From UBA4742 sp037138595 (GTDB taxonomy: Bacteria; Actinomycetota; Acidimicrobiia; Acidimicrobiales; Acidimicrobilacustridaceae), in contig JBAXIB010000002.1 in the NCBI GenBank assembly GCA_037138595.1, forward strand, positions 1 through 64,000: a stretch of 64,000 bases of DNA. Direction: 5' to 3'. The translations under genes and the position numbers were made by a program. A model generated the notes under the pieces. That model made no database searches, was not told the origin of the DNA, and worked only from the letters and a program-made list of their open reading frames with translations. How positions within the stretch are numbered: the first letter of the stretch is position 1; every line of letters begins with the position of its first letter. Positions 8,686-17,485 of the stretch are shown here, piece by piece.

Positions 8686-9572
8686 GACGGTGTCGCAATC
8701 TCGCTGGTGATCATGGTCCCGATTCCAGAATCGGTGAAAAGTTCCAACAGCACAACGTGAGGAATGCGGCCGTCAAGCAGATGAGCAGACCCAACACCAC
8801 TCTCAAGTGCTTGCAGACACGCTTCAATCTTCGGGATCATTCCGCCGCTCATTACACCGGCGGACACCAAACTGTTGAGTTCCGGTGCCGCGATATTGGC
8901 GATCAGGCTCGTTGGATCGTCACTATCGCGAAGCAGACCTGATACATCGGTGAGGTAAATCACTTTCTCGGCACCTAACGCTCCGGCAAGGGCACCGGCC
9001 ACGGTGTCCGCGTTGATGTTGTATGCCTGACCCGCTAGGTCGGCTCCTATTGTGGAAATGACTGGAATGAGATTCTCGGCGAGAAGTCGTTCAACGATTG
9101 CCGGATTGACCGCTGCCACATCACCAACAAACCCGAGATCGCCAGCCCGTTCCGTCGCCGTGATCAACCCGGCATCTTCGCCTGATAGGCCGACCGCTAA
9201 GGGCGCATGCACGTTGATCGACGACACAATGTCACGATTCACTTTGCCGACCAACACCATCCGGGCGACGTCAAGGGTGTCGGCGTCAGTGACCCGGAGT
9301 CCATCGCGGAACTCAGAGGTAATCCCCAACCGAGCTAGCAGCTCGCCGATTTGTGGACCTCCTCCGTGGACGACCACGACTCGGATTCCGACCGCCTGAA
9401 GCAGCACAATGTCTTCAGCGAAACGATCAGCCAACTGAGTATCGATCATTGCGTTTCCACCGAATTTCACCACGATCGTCTTGCCCCAAAACCGCCGAAT
9501 ATAGGGGAGCGCTTCGATCAACACTTCCGCACGCCCAAGCGTGGATTGCTGTCCTGTCATGTTTTCGTTCAC
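8682..9572 (-). CDS. argB: Acetylglutamate kinase
   Basis: Phosphorylates N-acetylglutamate, usually the arginine-feedback control point. The 296-residue protein has the amino-acid kinase motifs VVKFGGNAM (phosphate lysine) and VVVHGGGPQI, and INADTVAGALA near the ATP site. The GTG at 9572 gives a GTGA overlap with the argC stop; an ATG at 9560 is an alternative. The N-terminal helix before the kinase fold (RAEVLIEALPYIRRF) is of the type found in arginine-sensitive hexameric NAGKs (inference). Confidence 0.97.
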   Translation of the reverse strand: MNENMTGQQSTLGRAEVLIEALPYIRRFWGKTIVVKFGGNAMIDTQLADRFAEDIVLLQAVGIRVVVVHGGGPQIGELLARLGITSEFRDGLRVTDADTLDVARMVLVGKVNRDIVSSINVHAPLAVGLSGEDAGLITATERAGDLGFVGDVAAVNPAIVERLLAENLIPVISTIGADLAGQAYNINADTVAGALAGALGAEKVIYLTDVSGLLRDSDDPTSLIANIAAPELNSLVSAGVMSGGMIPKIEACLQALESGVGSAHLLDGRIPHVVLLELFTDSGIGTMITSEIATPS

Positions 9573-10612
9573 GGATACACCCCGGTGATTGGCAAACCCG
9601 TCGTTTCCGGCAAGCCCGCGAGGATATTGACGCATTGCAATGCCTGACCCGCTGTGCCTTTGACCAGGTTGTCGATAGCACCAATGGCAAGCACCATGCC
9701 CGTGCGCTCGTCGAATCTGGCGGTCACATGGGCGACGTTGCTACCGAGCGCAGCCTTGGTTGAAGGAGATCCATCGGTCACGACAACAAATGGCTCGTCA
9801 TCGTAAGTGTCGTGCAAACAGGCAAGTAGTTCGGCGGTAGAAGTCGGCGCACTCGCCCGGCCGTAACAGGTGGCCAAAATGCCACGATTCATTGGTGCAA
9901 GGTGCGGGGTGAACAGGACCTGGACCGAGCCAGACTTCATGCCGGAAACGTCACTGAGTGCTTGTTCGATCTCGGGCGTGTGCCGATGATTAAGCAATCC
10001 GTAGGCGGTGAAGTCTTCGTCGACGGCGCAGAACGTTGTCGTTGCTTTCGCGGGCCGACCGGCACCCGATACGCCCGACGCCGCGTCAACGATCAATCCC
10101 GTTGGCTCCACCAGTCCCGCTGAAAGAAACGGAGCGAGTGGGAGAATCGCTGAGGTGGGATAGCAACCCGGTACGGCAATCGCGGTTGCGTCAGAAATGG
10201 CATCACGAAATAACTCGGGCAGCCCATAGATAAATTCGGGGAGCAACTCGGGAGCGGAATGGGTCTCGCCGTACCAAAGCGGATAGAGACCGGCATCGTG
10301 AAGTCGAAAATCGGCGGCGACATCTACTACCCAACGAACGTGGTTGCGAAGGGCGGGAACGATTGCTTGCGATGCTCCGTGCGGAAGACAGAGGAACGCC
10401 ACGTCAACCGAGGGAAACGTCGACAATTGATAGGACTCAAACGCCAAGTCACCATAAGCCGCCGCTAGGTTCGGGTAGGTGTCGCGCACCAAGGTGCCCG
10501 CTTGGGTGTCGCCGGTCACGCAAGCCACCGAAACCTCGGGATGACCCGCGCACAAACGCAATAACTCCGCACCCGCATAGCCTGATGCGCCGATTATCCC
10601 AACCGTAATCAT
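9569..10612 (-). CDS. argC: N-acetyl-gamma-glutamyl-phosphate reductase
   Basis: NADPH-dependent reduction of N-acetylglutamyl phosphate to the semialdehyde. The 347-residue protein starts MITVGIIGASGYAG with the Rossmann glycines and carries the catalytic cysteine in AVPGCYPTSAI. First gene of argC-B-D-F-R-G-H. Actinobacterial operons usually place argJ between argC and argB; here the two overlap by GTGA, so argJ is absent. The ATG at 10612 lies six bases past a TATGAT -10, so the mRNA is probably leaderless. Confidence 0.98.
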   Translation of the reverse strand: MITVGIIGASGYAGAELLRLCAGHPEVSVACVTGDTQAGTLVRDTYPNLAAAYGDLAFESYQLSTFPSVDVAFLCLPHGASQAIVPALRNHVRWVVDVAADFRLHDAGLYPLWYGETHSAPELLPEFIYGLPELFRDAISDATAIAVPGCYPTSAILPLAPFLSAGLVEPTGLIVDAASGVSGAGRPAKATTTFCAVDEDFTAYGLLNHRHTPEIEQALSDVSGMKSGSVQVLFTPHLAPMNRGILATCYGRASAPTSTAELLACLHDTYDDEPFVVVTDGSPSTKAALGSNVAHVTARFDERTGMVLAIGAIDNLVKGTAGQALQCVNILAGLPETTGLPITGVYP

Positions 10613-10647
10613 TTCATGATCATACAACTACACGCATAAACATACAA
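10613..10647 (-). promoter_or_regulatory. argC promoter with two ARG-box-like operators
   Basis: On the minus strand TTGTAT (10647-10642), 17 nt, TATGAT (10624-10619), then CATGAA and the argC ATG. Overlapping the -35 is TGTATgtttATGCG (10646-10633) and overlapping the -10 is TGTATgatcATGAA (10626-10613). Each matches seven of the ten conserved positions of the E. coli half-site pair TGAAT-N4-ATTCA, and they are 20 bp centre to centre, matching the spacing of paired ARG boxes. ArgR bound here would block the promoter. Confidence 0.6.
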
Positions 10648-10714
10648 GCACCATCTCATGTGGTTTCAGTAAGATTGCCGAACCCGGCGGGATCCCGCTG
10701 CTAGCTGAGGTCAA

Positions 10715-11443
10715 ATGGAAAAGATCGTTTATCTGCTTTGGAATAGCTCAGGCAGGGCCGACAAGCAGCTTGTTCGCACCATGCTTGGCTCGGTTGCCCA
10801 AGCACTACTCGCCGAGAACCCGGCTGGGCTCACCATGGATCTTGCCGACGATGATGCATCGTCGGTGCAAGTCCCTCTGCCACCGCCGCCCGACGAACCA
10901 AGTCCCTTCGCCCTCGTTTCACTGTGGATTAATTGTCACGACGACCGCACTCGATTCGAGGCACTACTTAAGCCGCATGCCGAAGCAATCGCTGGCTATC
11001 TGGTCACCGAATCAATACCCACCGACTATGGCGACAACCAATGGGCTAGTCGTCGAGATTGGCCTGATGGCGAACGATCACCTGGAGTGGTGATGCTCAC
11101 GTTGATGGAAAAACCGACCCGGTTGAGTTCTGACGAGTGGTATCAACACTGGTACGGCACGCAGACACCAATGTCGACTGACATTCAGCCCCGCATTCGT
11201 TACGTTAGAAATGCCGTAGCTCGACCGCTAACCCCGGGAGCGCCTCCGTATCGAGGAATCGTGGAAGAAGCGTGGCCGTCAATTGAAACGGTTAATGATC
11301 CGATGCGATTTTATCTCGCCGATGGCGACGACGACCTCTTGGCCGAGCGAATGAACATCATGTTGACAAGCGTCGGAGCTTTTCTTGACTTCGACCGCAT
11401 TCGACTTGCCGCTATGAGCGAGTACCTCATCAAGACCAACTAA
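10715..11443 (+). CDS. EthD-like dimeric alpha-beta barrel protein
   Basis: The 242-residue protein has no signal peptide or membrane helix. Its middle holds SSDEWYQHWYGTQTPMS (about residues 138-154), which resembles the conserved WxxxH..P pattern of EthD-type alpha-beta barrels, and the first half (KIVYLLWNSSGRADKQLV) looks like a second, diverged barrel unit. Members of this superfamily bind small hydrophobic molecules; the substrate here is unknown. It is divergent from argC and convergent with pheT. A GAGG ribosome site precedes the ATG, and TAAGAT at 10670-10675 may be its -10. Confidence 0.7.
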   Translation: MEKIVYLLWNSSGRADKQLVRTMLGSVAQALLAENPAGLTMDLADDDASSVQVPLPPPPDEPSPFALVSLWINCHDDRTRFEALLKPHAEAIAGYLVTESIPTDYGDNQWASRRDWPDGERSPGVVMLTLMEKPTRLSSDEWYQHWYGTQTPMSTDIQPRIRYVRNAVARPLTPGAPPYRGIVEEAWPSIETVNDPMRFYLADGDDDLLAERMNIMLTSVGAFLDFDRIRLAAMSEYLIKTN

Positions 11444-11476
11444 CACCCGAGGCAACGCGGCTGGCCAACCGAGGTC

Positions 11477-13834
11477 CTAGGCCCGCAGCGATGCGTCGTG
11501 GGTCGACTCGACCGAGGCGATGACTGCCGCGTGGACAGTCGCCACATCCTGTTCGGTCAATGTCCGGTCCGGTGCCTGCAAACGAAGGGCAAAGGCCAAG
11601 CTGCGGGTCCCGGACGGAAGTGCATCACTGCGGAACACATCAAACAGGCTGAGTGACACCAATAATTCGCCCGCCGAGCGGCGAATCGTCTCGCGAACCG
11701 CGGATGCAGGGATGTCATCATTGACGACAAATGCCAGATCAATATCGCTCGATGGATAGCGACTAACTGACACATACGCCTGCAGCCCGTGCGGCAAACT
11801 CAACAGGTGTTCGAGGTCGACTTCCACAACGGCTACCGACTCGCTCAGCGCGAACTTTGACAGCACCCGTGGATCGATCTCGCCGACTGACCCAATCATG
11901 TCGTTGCCAACCCTCAGGACCCCAGACCGCCCCGGATGCATGCCAGCAATAGGCCGCTGGTCGATACCCGCATCGACAAAACCAAGCGCGTCGGCGAGCA
12001 CATGCCACCACTCGACTGCATCAGGCGCCCCACGACCGGCAGCGAGAACGGTGAGCAACTCTCGTTCATCGGGCTGCTGCTCCCCCGCGGCCGGAACCCG
12101 GAACACCTTTCCGATCTCAAACAATCCAACGCCGTCAAGGCGATGCGAAGCGTTGTAGGAAAGGCTCTTCAAGAGCCCAGGAATCATCGACGTTCGAAGC
12201 ACAGATTCTTCGGCCGCCAAAGGATTGCTCAATGTGATGGCATCCCCATCAAGGCCCGCAGCGATTAAGTCGCCAGGGGCTAGAAACGGCAATGGCATCG
12301 CCTCGTTCAGTCCGAGTCCAACCATCACCTGCCGGGTGACACGACGATCTAACTGGTGAGCACTAAGCGAGCCAGCCCGAACCGATGGAGGAATGGTGCG
12401 CGGAATGTTCGCATAGCCAAAATGGCGAGCGACCTCCTCGACCACATCAATCTCCGTTTCAGTGTCGGGCCGAAAACTCGGAACCGTGACATCGAAATCG
12501 CTCGAATTCGCAATCGGCTCGACACCGAATCCAATTGGTTCGAGAAGCGAGACAATCGCATCGGGAGACAACTCGATTCCGACGATGTGATTGACCCGGC
12601 CGGTGCGCACGCGCACGACCGATGCCGCGGGACGATTTCCCTCAACGTTGATGGAACCCTCGGCCAACGCCGCAGAATCAGCCAACAATTCAGCAAAACG
12701 CAATGTCGCAAGCTCGAGTATTTCGGGGTCGGTTCCACGTTCAAATCGGGCTGATGCCTCGCTACGAAGGTTTAACCGTTTCGAACTCCGAGCAATCGTC
12801 ATCGGATCCCACCACGCCATTTCAAGGAGGACTGAAGTGGTCTGATCAGTAATCTCTGTTGACGCGCCGCCCATGACGCCAGCGATACCAACCGCGGCAT
12901 CATTTCCATCCGCGAGCACGCCATCAGCTGAACTAAGGACGCGCTCGACTCCATCTAAAGTCATGATTCGCTCACCCTCGCGAGCCCATCGAACTCCCAG
13001 ATGGTGCGATACAAGGCGGTCAAGATCGTAGGTGTGATTTGGCTGGCCGAGTTCGAGCATCACATAGTTCGAAACATCGACGACACGATTGACCGATCGC
13101 ATGCCCATTGAACGCAGTCGATTCACGAGCCATTGGGGTGACGCGCTCATCGTCACATCGTCGAACACTCGCGCAAACAGCCGTCCGCATAGCTCTGGTG
13201 CGAGGATTTCGACGGACGCTCGGCCTGCCATCGACGTAGCGCCAACCGCCGGCATTGGGTCTTTTTGGGTGAAGGGGACGCTGAGCCGCGCCGCGAGGTC
13301 TCGCGCTATACCAGCGACCGACATCGCGTCGGGCCTATTCGGATTGATCTCAAGGTCGTAGAGGACATCGCTTTGGATCCCGAGGGCCGTGCGGAGATCC
13401 TCACCAAGGCCCACCTCGGTATTGAGAACGAGGATGCCCTCGTGGTCATCGCCAAGCCCAAGTTCGCGACTCGAACACAGCATCCCGTTAGACCACTCCC
13501 CCCGAAGTTTGCGACGTTCGATCTTCATTCCGCCTGGCATAGTTGTGCCGAGCGTTGCGAGAGGGATCAGGTCGCCGACCGCCATATTGAATGCCCCACA
13601 GCACACCTGCAACGCCTCGCCATCCCCGAGGTCAACGTCGACGAGTTGAATGCGATCAGCCTGCGGGTGAGGCCGTAATGACAGCACACGCGCAACAACT
13701 ATTCCGTCGAGACCTTGCCCCAAGTATTCGATTGACTCAACTGCCATGCCAAGGTCGCTGAGTTGATCACCGATGACCGTTGGATCACCATCTATGGGAG
13801 CAAATTCATTGAGCCACGACAGCAATACCTTCAT
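11477..13834 (-). CDS. pheT: Phenylalanyl-tRNA synthetase beta subunit
   Basis: Large subunit of the alpha2-beta2 PheRS. The 785-residue protein is a normal length. It begins MKVLLSWLNEFAPI, followed by a tRNA-binding OB domain (about residues 40-150), the B3/B4 editing region, the catalytic-like core, and a C-terminal ferredoxin-like anticodon-binding domain (VSRYPSSDIDLAFVV, then TLTEQDVATVHAAVI). The start is 34 nt past the pheS stop, so the two are cotranscribed. Confidence 0.97.
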   Translation of the reverse strand: MKVLLSWLNEFAPIDGDPTVIGDQLSDLGMAVESIEYLGQGLDGIVVARVLSLRPHPQADRIQLVDVDLGDGEALQVCCGAFNMAVGDLIPLATLGTTMPGGMKIERRKLRGEWSNGMLCSSRELGLGDDHEGILVLNTEVGLGEDLRTALGIQSDVLYDLEINPNRPDAMSVAGIARDLAARLSVPFTQKDPMPAVGATSMAGRASVEILAPELCGRLFARVFDDVTMSASPQWLVNRLRSMGMRSVNRVVDVSNYVMLELGQPNHTYDLDRLVSHHLGVRWAREGERIMTLDGVERVLSSADGVLADGNDAAVGIAGVMGGASTEITDQTTSVLLEMAWWDPMTIARSSKRLNLRSEASARFERGTDPEILELATLRFAELLADSAALAEGSINVEGNRPAASVVRVRTGRVNHIVGIELSPDAIVSLLEPIGFGVEPIANSSDFDVTVPSFRPDTETEIDVVEEVARHFGYANIPRTIPPSVRAGSLSAHQLDRRVTRQVMVGLGLNEAMPLPFLAPGDLIAAGLDGDAITLSNPLAAEESVLRTSMIPGLLKSLSYNASHRLDGVGLFEIGKVFRVPAAGEQQPDERELLTVLAAGRGAPDAVEWWHVLADALGFVDAGIDQRPIAGMHPGRSGVLRVGNDMIGSVGEIDPRVLSKFALSESVAVVEVDLEHLLSLPHGLQAYVSVSRYPSSDIDLAFVVNDDIPASAVRETIRRSAGELLVSLSLFDVFRSDALPSGTRSLAFALRLQAPDRTLTEQDVATVHAAVIASVESTHDASLRA

Positions 13835-13868
13835 CGCAGATCACCGATCGTAACCAAGATTGCCGCCA

Positions 13869-14900
13869 TCAAAATTGCTCCAAGAAGCGGACGTCATTGG
13901 TAAACATGTCCCGGATGTCGTCGATTCCATAACGCATGAGCGACAGGCGATCGGTGCCGAATCCAAATGCGAAACCAGACCATTGTTCAGGGTCATAACC
14001 AACCGCACGGAATACATTCGGATGCACCATCCCGCAACCACCGAGTTCGAGCCATCCGGTTTGGGCGCAGGTACGACAGCCGGATCCCTCGCAAAAGATG
14101 CAGTTGATGTCGTACTCGGCAGAAGGTTCGGTGAAGGGAAAATACGACGGCCGCAACCGAGAATGAATCGAACCGCCGAAGTAGGCAGTAGTGAAGGCTT
14201 CGAGCGTTCCGGCAAGGTCACCAAAGGTGATGCCTTTGTCGATCACGAGTCCTTCGATCTGATGGAAGACCGGCATGTGACTCGCATCGGCAGTATCTCG
14301 GCGATAGACCCGTCCCGGCATAATCGAATAAATCGGCGGTTCTTGTTCTTGCATCACATGGATTTGGACCGGCGAAGTATGGGTGCGAAGCACGGTTCCT
14401 TCGGGTTCGCCTACGTTGAGATACAAGGTGTCGTACATGGTCCGCGCCGGGTGTCCAGCAGGAAAATTGAGTGCCTCGAAGTTGTACCAATCGGTCTCCG
14501 CCTCTGGGCCCTCGGCGACCGTAAAACCCATTCCGACAAAGACATCTTCAAGTCGGTCGTGAGTCTGAGTCACCAAATGAAGGTGACCGCGTCGGCCTTG
14601 ACTCTCGACTTCAGTTAAGTCCAGTCGTTCAGAACCGAAACGCTCGACTAGCTCAGCTGATTCAAGTTCGTCTCGTCGAGTAACGACCAATAGTTCGAGC
14701 GACGCGCGAACTTCATTGAGCGCCAGACCAACCGCCTTTCGTTGCTCGGGTTCAAGGCCAGCAAGGAGTTTTTTATACTCGGAGAGCGGCGAACGCTTCC
14801 CGAGTTGTTCTCCTTCGACATGGCGCAGATCGTCAAGAGACGCCGAACCACTGATGCGGTCCGCAGCTTCACTTGCTAGGCGCGCAATCCCCTCAATCAT
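13869..14900 (-). CDS. pheS: Phenylalanyl-tRNA synthetase alpha subunit
   Basis: Catalytic subunit of PheRS. The 343-residue protein has an N-terminal coiled-coil tRNA-binding arm (about residues 1-100) and class II motifs: motif 2 near GRVYRRDTADASHMPVFHQ and motif 3 near GFAFGFGTDRLSLMRYGI. RPSYFPFTEPSAEYD is typical. The CIFCEGSGCRTC segment has four cysteines, as in other actinobacterial PheS proteins. It lies in the infC-rpmI-rplT-trmH-pheS-pheT operon, 38 nt after the methyltransferase gene. Confidence 0.97.
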   Translation of the reverse strand: MIEGIARLASEAADRISGSASLDDLRHVEGEQLGKRSPLSEYKKLLAGLEPEQRKAVGLALNEVRASLELLVVTRRDELESAELVERFGSERLDLTEVESQGRRGHLHLVTQTHDRLEDVFVGMGFTVAEGPEAETDWYNFEALNFPAGHPARTMYDTLYLNVGEPEGTVLRTHTSPVQIHVMQEQEPPIYSIMPGRVYRRDTADASHMPVFHQIEGLVIDKGITFGDLAGTLEAFTTAYFGGSIHSRLRPSYFPFTEPSAEYDINCIFCEGSGCRTCAQTGWLELGGCGMVHPNVFRAVGYDPEQWSGFAFGFGTDRLSLMRYGIDDIRDMFTNDVRFLEQF

Positions 14901-14938
14901 CAGGGGCGAGCCTTGCCCGAAGGGGTGGTGGTGTCCAA

Positions 14939-15754
14939 TCAGTTTCCTGCCCGGCGTTGCCGAGCAGCCTCGAAGACCACCAAGGTGCCAGCCATAGCAA
15001 CATTCAAGCTCTCCGAGCGACCGGACATCTCGATAGTCACAAGTTCGTCAAGGGTGACGGACAAATCGTCCGCAAGGCCATGAGGCTCGCTTCCAAGAAC
15101 AATCGCGACTGGTCCTGACAACGTTGTGTCGTCAAGCGGAGCCCCCGAACGCACGACTAAACCGACCGTGCGAATCCCCGACTCGGTCAATTGTGCGACG
15201 ACCGCTTCGGCGTTCATCGAGTCGACAATTGGAACTTGAAATATCGCACCCGCTGACGCCCGAACTGTTTTCGGATTGAAAGCATCAACTGACCCATCAC
15301 AAAAAACCACCGCGGATGCGCCAGCAGCTTCTGCCGATCGAAGCAACGTGCCGGCATTGCCAGGGTCACCAATCCCAACCAACACCACAATTGGCAACAG
15401 CGATGATGCCTGCTCAACAATCGATGCAAGGGAGACCGTTTGCCTAGCCACCACTGAAATGATCGGCTGGGGGCTTACGGTGTCGGCAACACGAGCCATC
15501 ACACCTTCGGGGAGTTCAATCAGACGAGCCCCAAGGTCTCTAGCCTGGCGAGCGATCGCCAATGTTTGGTCATCAAGGGTTGCTGCCCCGTCGCTGAGCA
15601 CCAACTCGATGGGTATTGCCGCATCAAGCGCAACTGCAAGCAAGTTTGCGCCCTCGATCAAAAATCGACCTTGCTCGATACGCGAACTGCGACGCTGTGC
15701 GAGGCGTCGCAGTTCACTAATAATCGAGTTTTTCGCTGAAACCAGTTCGAACAC
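14939..15754 (-). CDS. TrmH/SpoU family rRNA 2'-O-methyltransferase
   Basis: The 271-residue protein has an L30e-like N-terminal substrate-binding part (GRFLIEGANLLAVAL) and a SPOUT methyltransferase domain with the three trefoil-knot motifs: VGIGDPGNAGTLLRSAEAAG, VAIVLGSEPHGL and MSGRSESLNVAMAGTLVVFE. This predicts ribose methylation of an RNA, most likely 23S rRNA; the exact nucleotide cannot be read from sequence. It lies between rplT and pheS, a common actinobacterial place for such a gene. The start is GTG. Confidence 0.93.
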   Translation of the reverse strand: MFELVSAKNSIISELRRLAQRRSSRIEQGRFLIEGANLLAVALDAAIPIELVLSDGAATLDDQTLAIARQARDLGARLIELPEGVMARVADTVSPQPIISVVARQTVSLASIVEQASSLLPIVVLVGIGDPGNAGTLLRSAEAAGASAVVFCDGSVDAFNPKTVRASAGAIFQVPIVDSMNAEAVVAQLTESGIRTVGLVVRSGAPLDDTTLSGPVAIVLGSEPHGLADDLSVTLDELVTIEMSGRSESLNVAMAGTLVVFEAARQRRAGN

Positions 15755-15785
15755 GGAAGCGCCGGAAATGGTTTCTAGCGTCGGC

Positions 15786-16169
15786 TTAGGATGCGGTTAC
15801 GCCAGCAACCTCGGCGGCATTTGCAGCGCGAGCGACCTCTACGAGTGACGCGAAAGCATCTGGCTCCGCGACAGCAAGATCAGCGAGAACCTTGCGATCG
15901 ACGTCAACTTCAGCCAGCCGCAGACCACTCATGAATCGGCTGTAACTGATGCCGTTGATTCGACACGCCGCATTAATACGTTGGATCCAGAGCTTGCGGA
16001 ACTCTCCCTTGCGGGCCCGGCGATCGCGGAACGCATACTGGCCAGAATGCATGACCTGTTCGTTAGCGGCACGGAATGAGCGGCTTTTGTTGCCGTAATA
16101 GCCCTTGGCACGTTCGAGGGTTGAACGACGATGCTTCTTACTGGCGACAGCTCGTTTGACTCTTGCCAT
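15786..16169 (-). CDS. rplT: 50S ribosomal protein L20
   Basis: An early-assembly 23S rRNA binding protein, and in several bacteria the autoregulator of the infC-rpmI-rplT operon. The 127-residue protein begins MARVKRAVASKKHRRSTLERAKGY-like and carries RDRRARKGEFRKLWI, both family hallmarks. An AGGAG ribosome site lies before the ATG. About ten extra alanine-rich residues follow the usual C-terminus. Confidence 0.98.
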   Translation of the reverse strand: MARVKRAVASKKHRRSTLERAKGYYGNKSRSFRAANEQVMHSGQYAFRDRRARKGEFRKLWIQRINAACRINGISYSRFMSGLRLAEVDVDRKVLADLAVAEPDAFASLVEVARAANAAEVAGVTAS

Positions 16170-16228
16170 CAGAGGCTCCTTTCAGGAGTGGATTCGGAAA
16201 CGAGACCGTTCAGTGACGGTCAGAGCAA

Positions 16229-16423
16229 TTAAAGGCCGAGTTGGCGTTTGACGTGGTTCAGGTCGCCACCGGTGAGCTCAGCCCCACGGTTCAGGCGGCG
16301 CTTGCGTTCGGGGCTCTTCTTTTCGAGGATGTGATTCATCCCTGCCTTGCGGCGCATGATCTTTCCGGTTCCGGTCACCTTGAAGCGCTTGGCAGCGCCA
16401 CGATGGGTCTTCATCTTCGGCAT
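16229..16423 (-). CDS. rpmI: 50S ribosomal protein L35
   Basis: A 64-residue basic protein beginning MPKMKTHRGAAKRFKVTGTG, the L35 signature. The reading frame stays open upstream to 16558, but the extra 45 residues are not L35-like, so the ATG at 16423 is used. It sits 88 nt after infC and 59 nt before rplT, the conserved infC-rpmI-rplT order. Confidence 0.98.
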   Translation of the reverse strand: MPKMKTHRGAAKRFKVTGTGKIMRRKAGMNHILEKKSPERKRRLNRGAELTGGDLNHVKRQLGL

Positions 16424-16511
16424 ACGTCTGCTCTTTCGTGGGGGCGAGTGTCGGCCGAATGGACGACACCCAGCGTGGGCATGAGTTACGGCATCGATGT
16501 GATGCCGAACC

Positions 16512-17348
16512 TCAGGCTTCGTTATCGGATTCTTTGGGTGCTGCAGTCGCTTTCGCAACCTTCTTTGCTGCAGGTACTTTCGTAGCTTTCGTAGCTTTGA
16601 CCGCCTTTTTGGCTGCCGGTGCCTTGGTCACTACAGGTGCTTCAGGTGCTTCAAGAACTTCAGGTGCTTCAAGAACTTCGATTTCTAAGGGTGATTCGAC
16701 GATCTCGGTCACTGGCGACGTGTCAGCAGCTTCAATGCTCGGCGCAAGTGCATCAGTAACGGGTACCGACACTGGTGCGCCAGTGTCATGATCACGCTTT
16801 CGTTCTGCTGCTTTTGCCGCTTGAGCCTTCTTGTCTGGAGCAAGCACCATGGTCATGTTTCGACCATCAAGTTTCGGGAAAACCTCAACTCGACCCGTAT
16901 CGATGACCTCTGCAGCTACATCGTCAAGAATGCGTTTCCCCAACTGGGGGTGCTGCATTTCGCGGCCACGGAACATAATCGTGACCTTGACTTTGTGTCC
17001 CTCGCTCAAGAACTTCTCGACTTTTCGGGTCTTGGTTTCGAAGTCGCCATGCCCGATTTTGGGCCGGTACTTCATTTCCTTGACCACGACGTTGGTGCTT
17101 TTACGCCGAGATTCCTTCGCTCGCTGTGCTGCTTCGTACTTGTACTTCCCGTAGTCCATGATTCGACAAACCGGCGGGTTGGCCTTATCGGCTACTTCCA
17201 CAAGGTCGAGCTCAAGTTCACGGGCCATGGTTAAGGCCTCGGGTAGCGGCCGAATACCAATTTGCTCGCCGTCAGGCGCAACAAGGCGCACTTCGCGTGC
17301 ACGGATTCGGTCGTTGATCCGGGGTTCGTCGTTCGCCGGCGTGGCTAT
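16512..17348 (-). CDS. infC: Translation initiation factor IF-3 with an ATA start codon
   Basis: IF-3 binds the 30S subunit and checks start-codon/initiator-tRNA pairing. The conserved N-terminal EPRINDRIRAREVRLV is present only if translation starts well upstream of the first in-frame GTG (17291). The frame is closed by TGA at 17357-17355; between it and EPRINDR there is no ATG, GTG or TTG. An ATA at 17348-17346 lies nine bases after an AAGAGGAG ribosome site, so I take ATA as the start (278 residues). IF3N, linker and IF3C are followed by a ~70-residue Ala/Lys/Glu/Pro tail. Rare starts such as ATT are a known IF-3 autoregulation device. Confidence 0.9.
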   Translation of the reverse strand: MATPANDEPRINDRIRAREVRLVAPDGEQIGIRPLPEALTMARELELDLVEVADKANPPVCRIMDYGKYKYEAAQRAKESRRKSTNVVVKEMKYRPKIGHGDFETKTRKVEKFLSEGHKVKVTIMFRGREMQHPQLGKRILDDVAAEVIDTGRVEVFPKLDGRNMTMVLAPDKKAQAAKAAERKRDHDTGAPVSVPVTDALAPSIEAADTSPVTEIVESPLEIEVLEAPEVLEAPEAPVVTKAPAAKKAVKATKATKVPAAKKVAKATAAPKESDNEA

Positions 17349-17357
17349 TGCCGCTCA

Positions 17358-17365
17358 CTCCTCTT
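17358..17365 (-). promoter_or_regulatory. Ribosome binding site that decides the infC start
   Basis: The minus strand reads AAGAGGAG, a strong Shine-Dalgarno, and the ATA codon begins nine bases further on. No standard start codon of the IF-3 frame follows within 60 bases. A GTG at 17357 is out of frame. Confidence 0.6.
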
Positions 17366-17425
17366 CAATGCGAAGGTCCTCTCCGTCGCTGGGTCCAATA
17401 CGAAACGCACGCCCCAAATGACAAA

Positions 17426-17485
17426 GGCGGACGTCGGGAAGCCGACATCCGCCCGCATTGGCGCGGCCGCAAGACCATGCCAATG
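17426..17485 (-). promoter_or_regulatory. Attenuator-like double hairpin in the infC leader
   Basis: Two hairpins lie 78 nt before the infC start. The first pairs CATTGGC (17485-17479) with GCCAATG (17462-17456) around a 16-nt loop. The second pairs GGCGGATGTCGG (17453-17442) with CCGACGTCCGCC (17437-17426), 12 bp with one G-U pair and a CTTC loop, and is followed by TTTGTCATTT, much like an intrinsic terminator. L20- or IF3-linked leader control of this operon is known elsewhere; here it is inferred. The rest of 17349-17757 holds no gene; a weak -10, TAGGGT, lies at 17600-17595. Confidence 0.5.

Noticed and set aside
16512..17291. IF-3 starting at the GTG at 17291
   Set aside because: This would remove the conserved INDRIRAREV segment, which is clearly encoded just upstream in the same frame.
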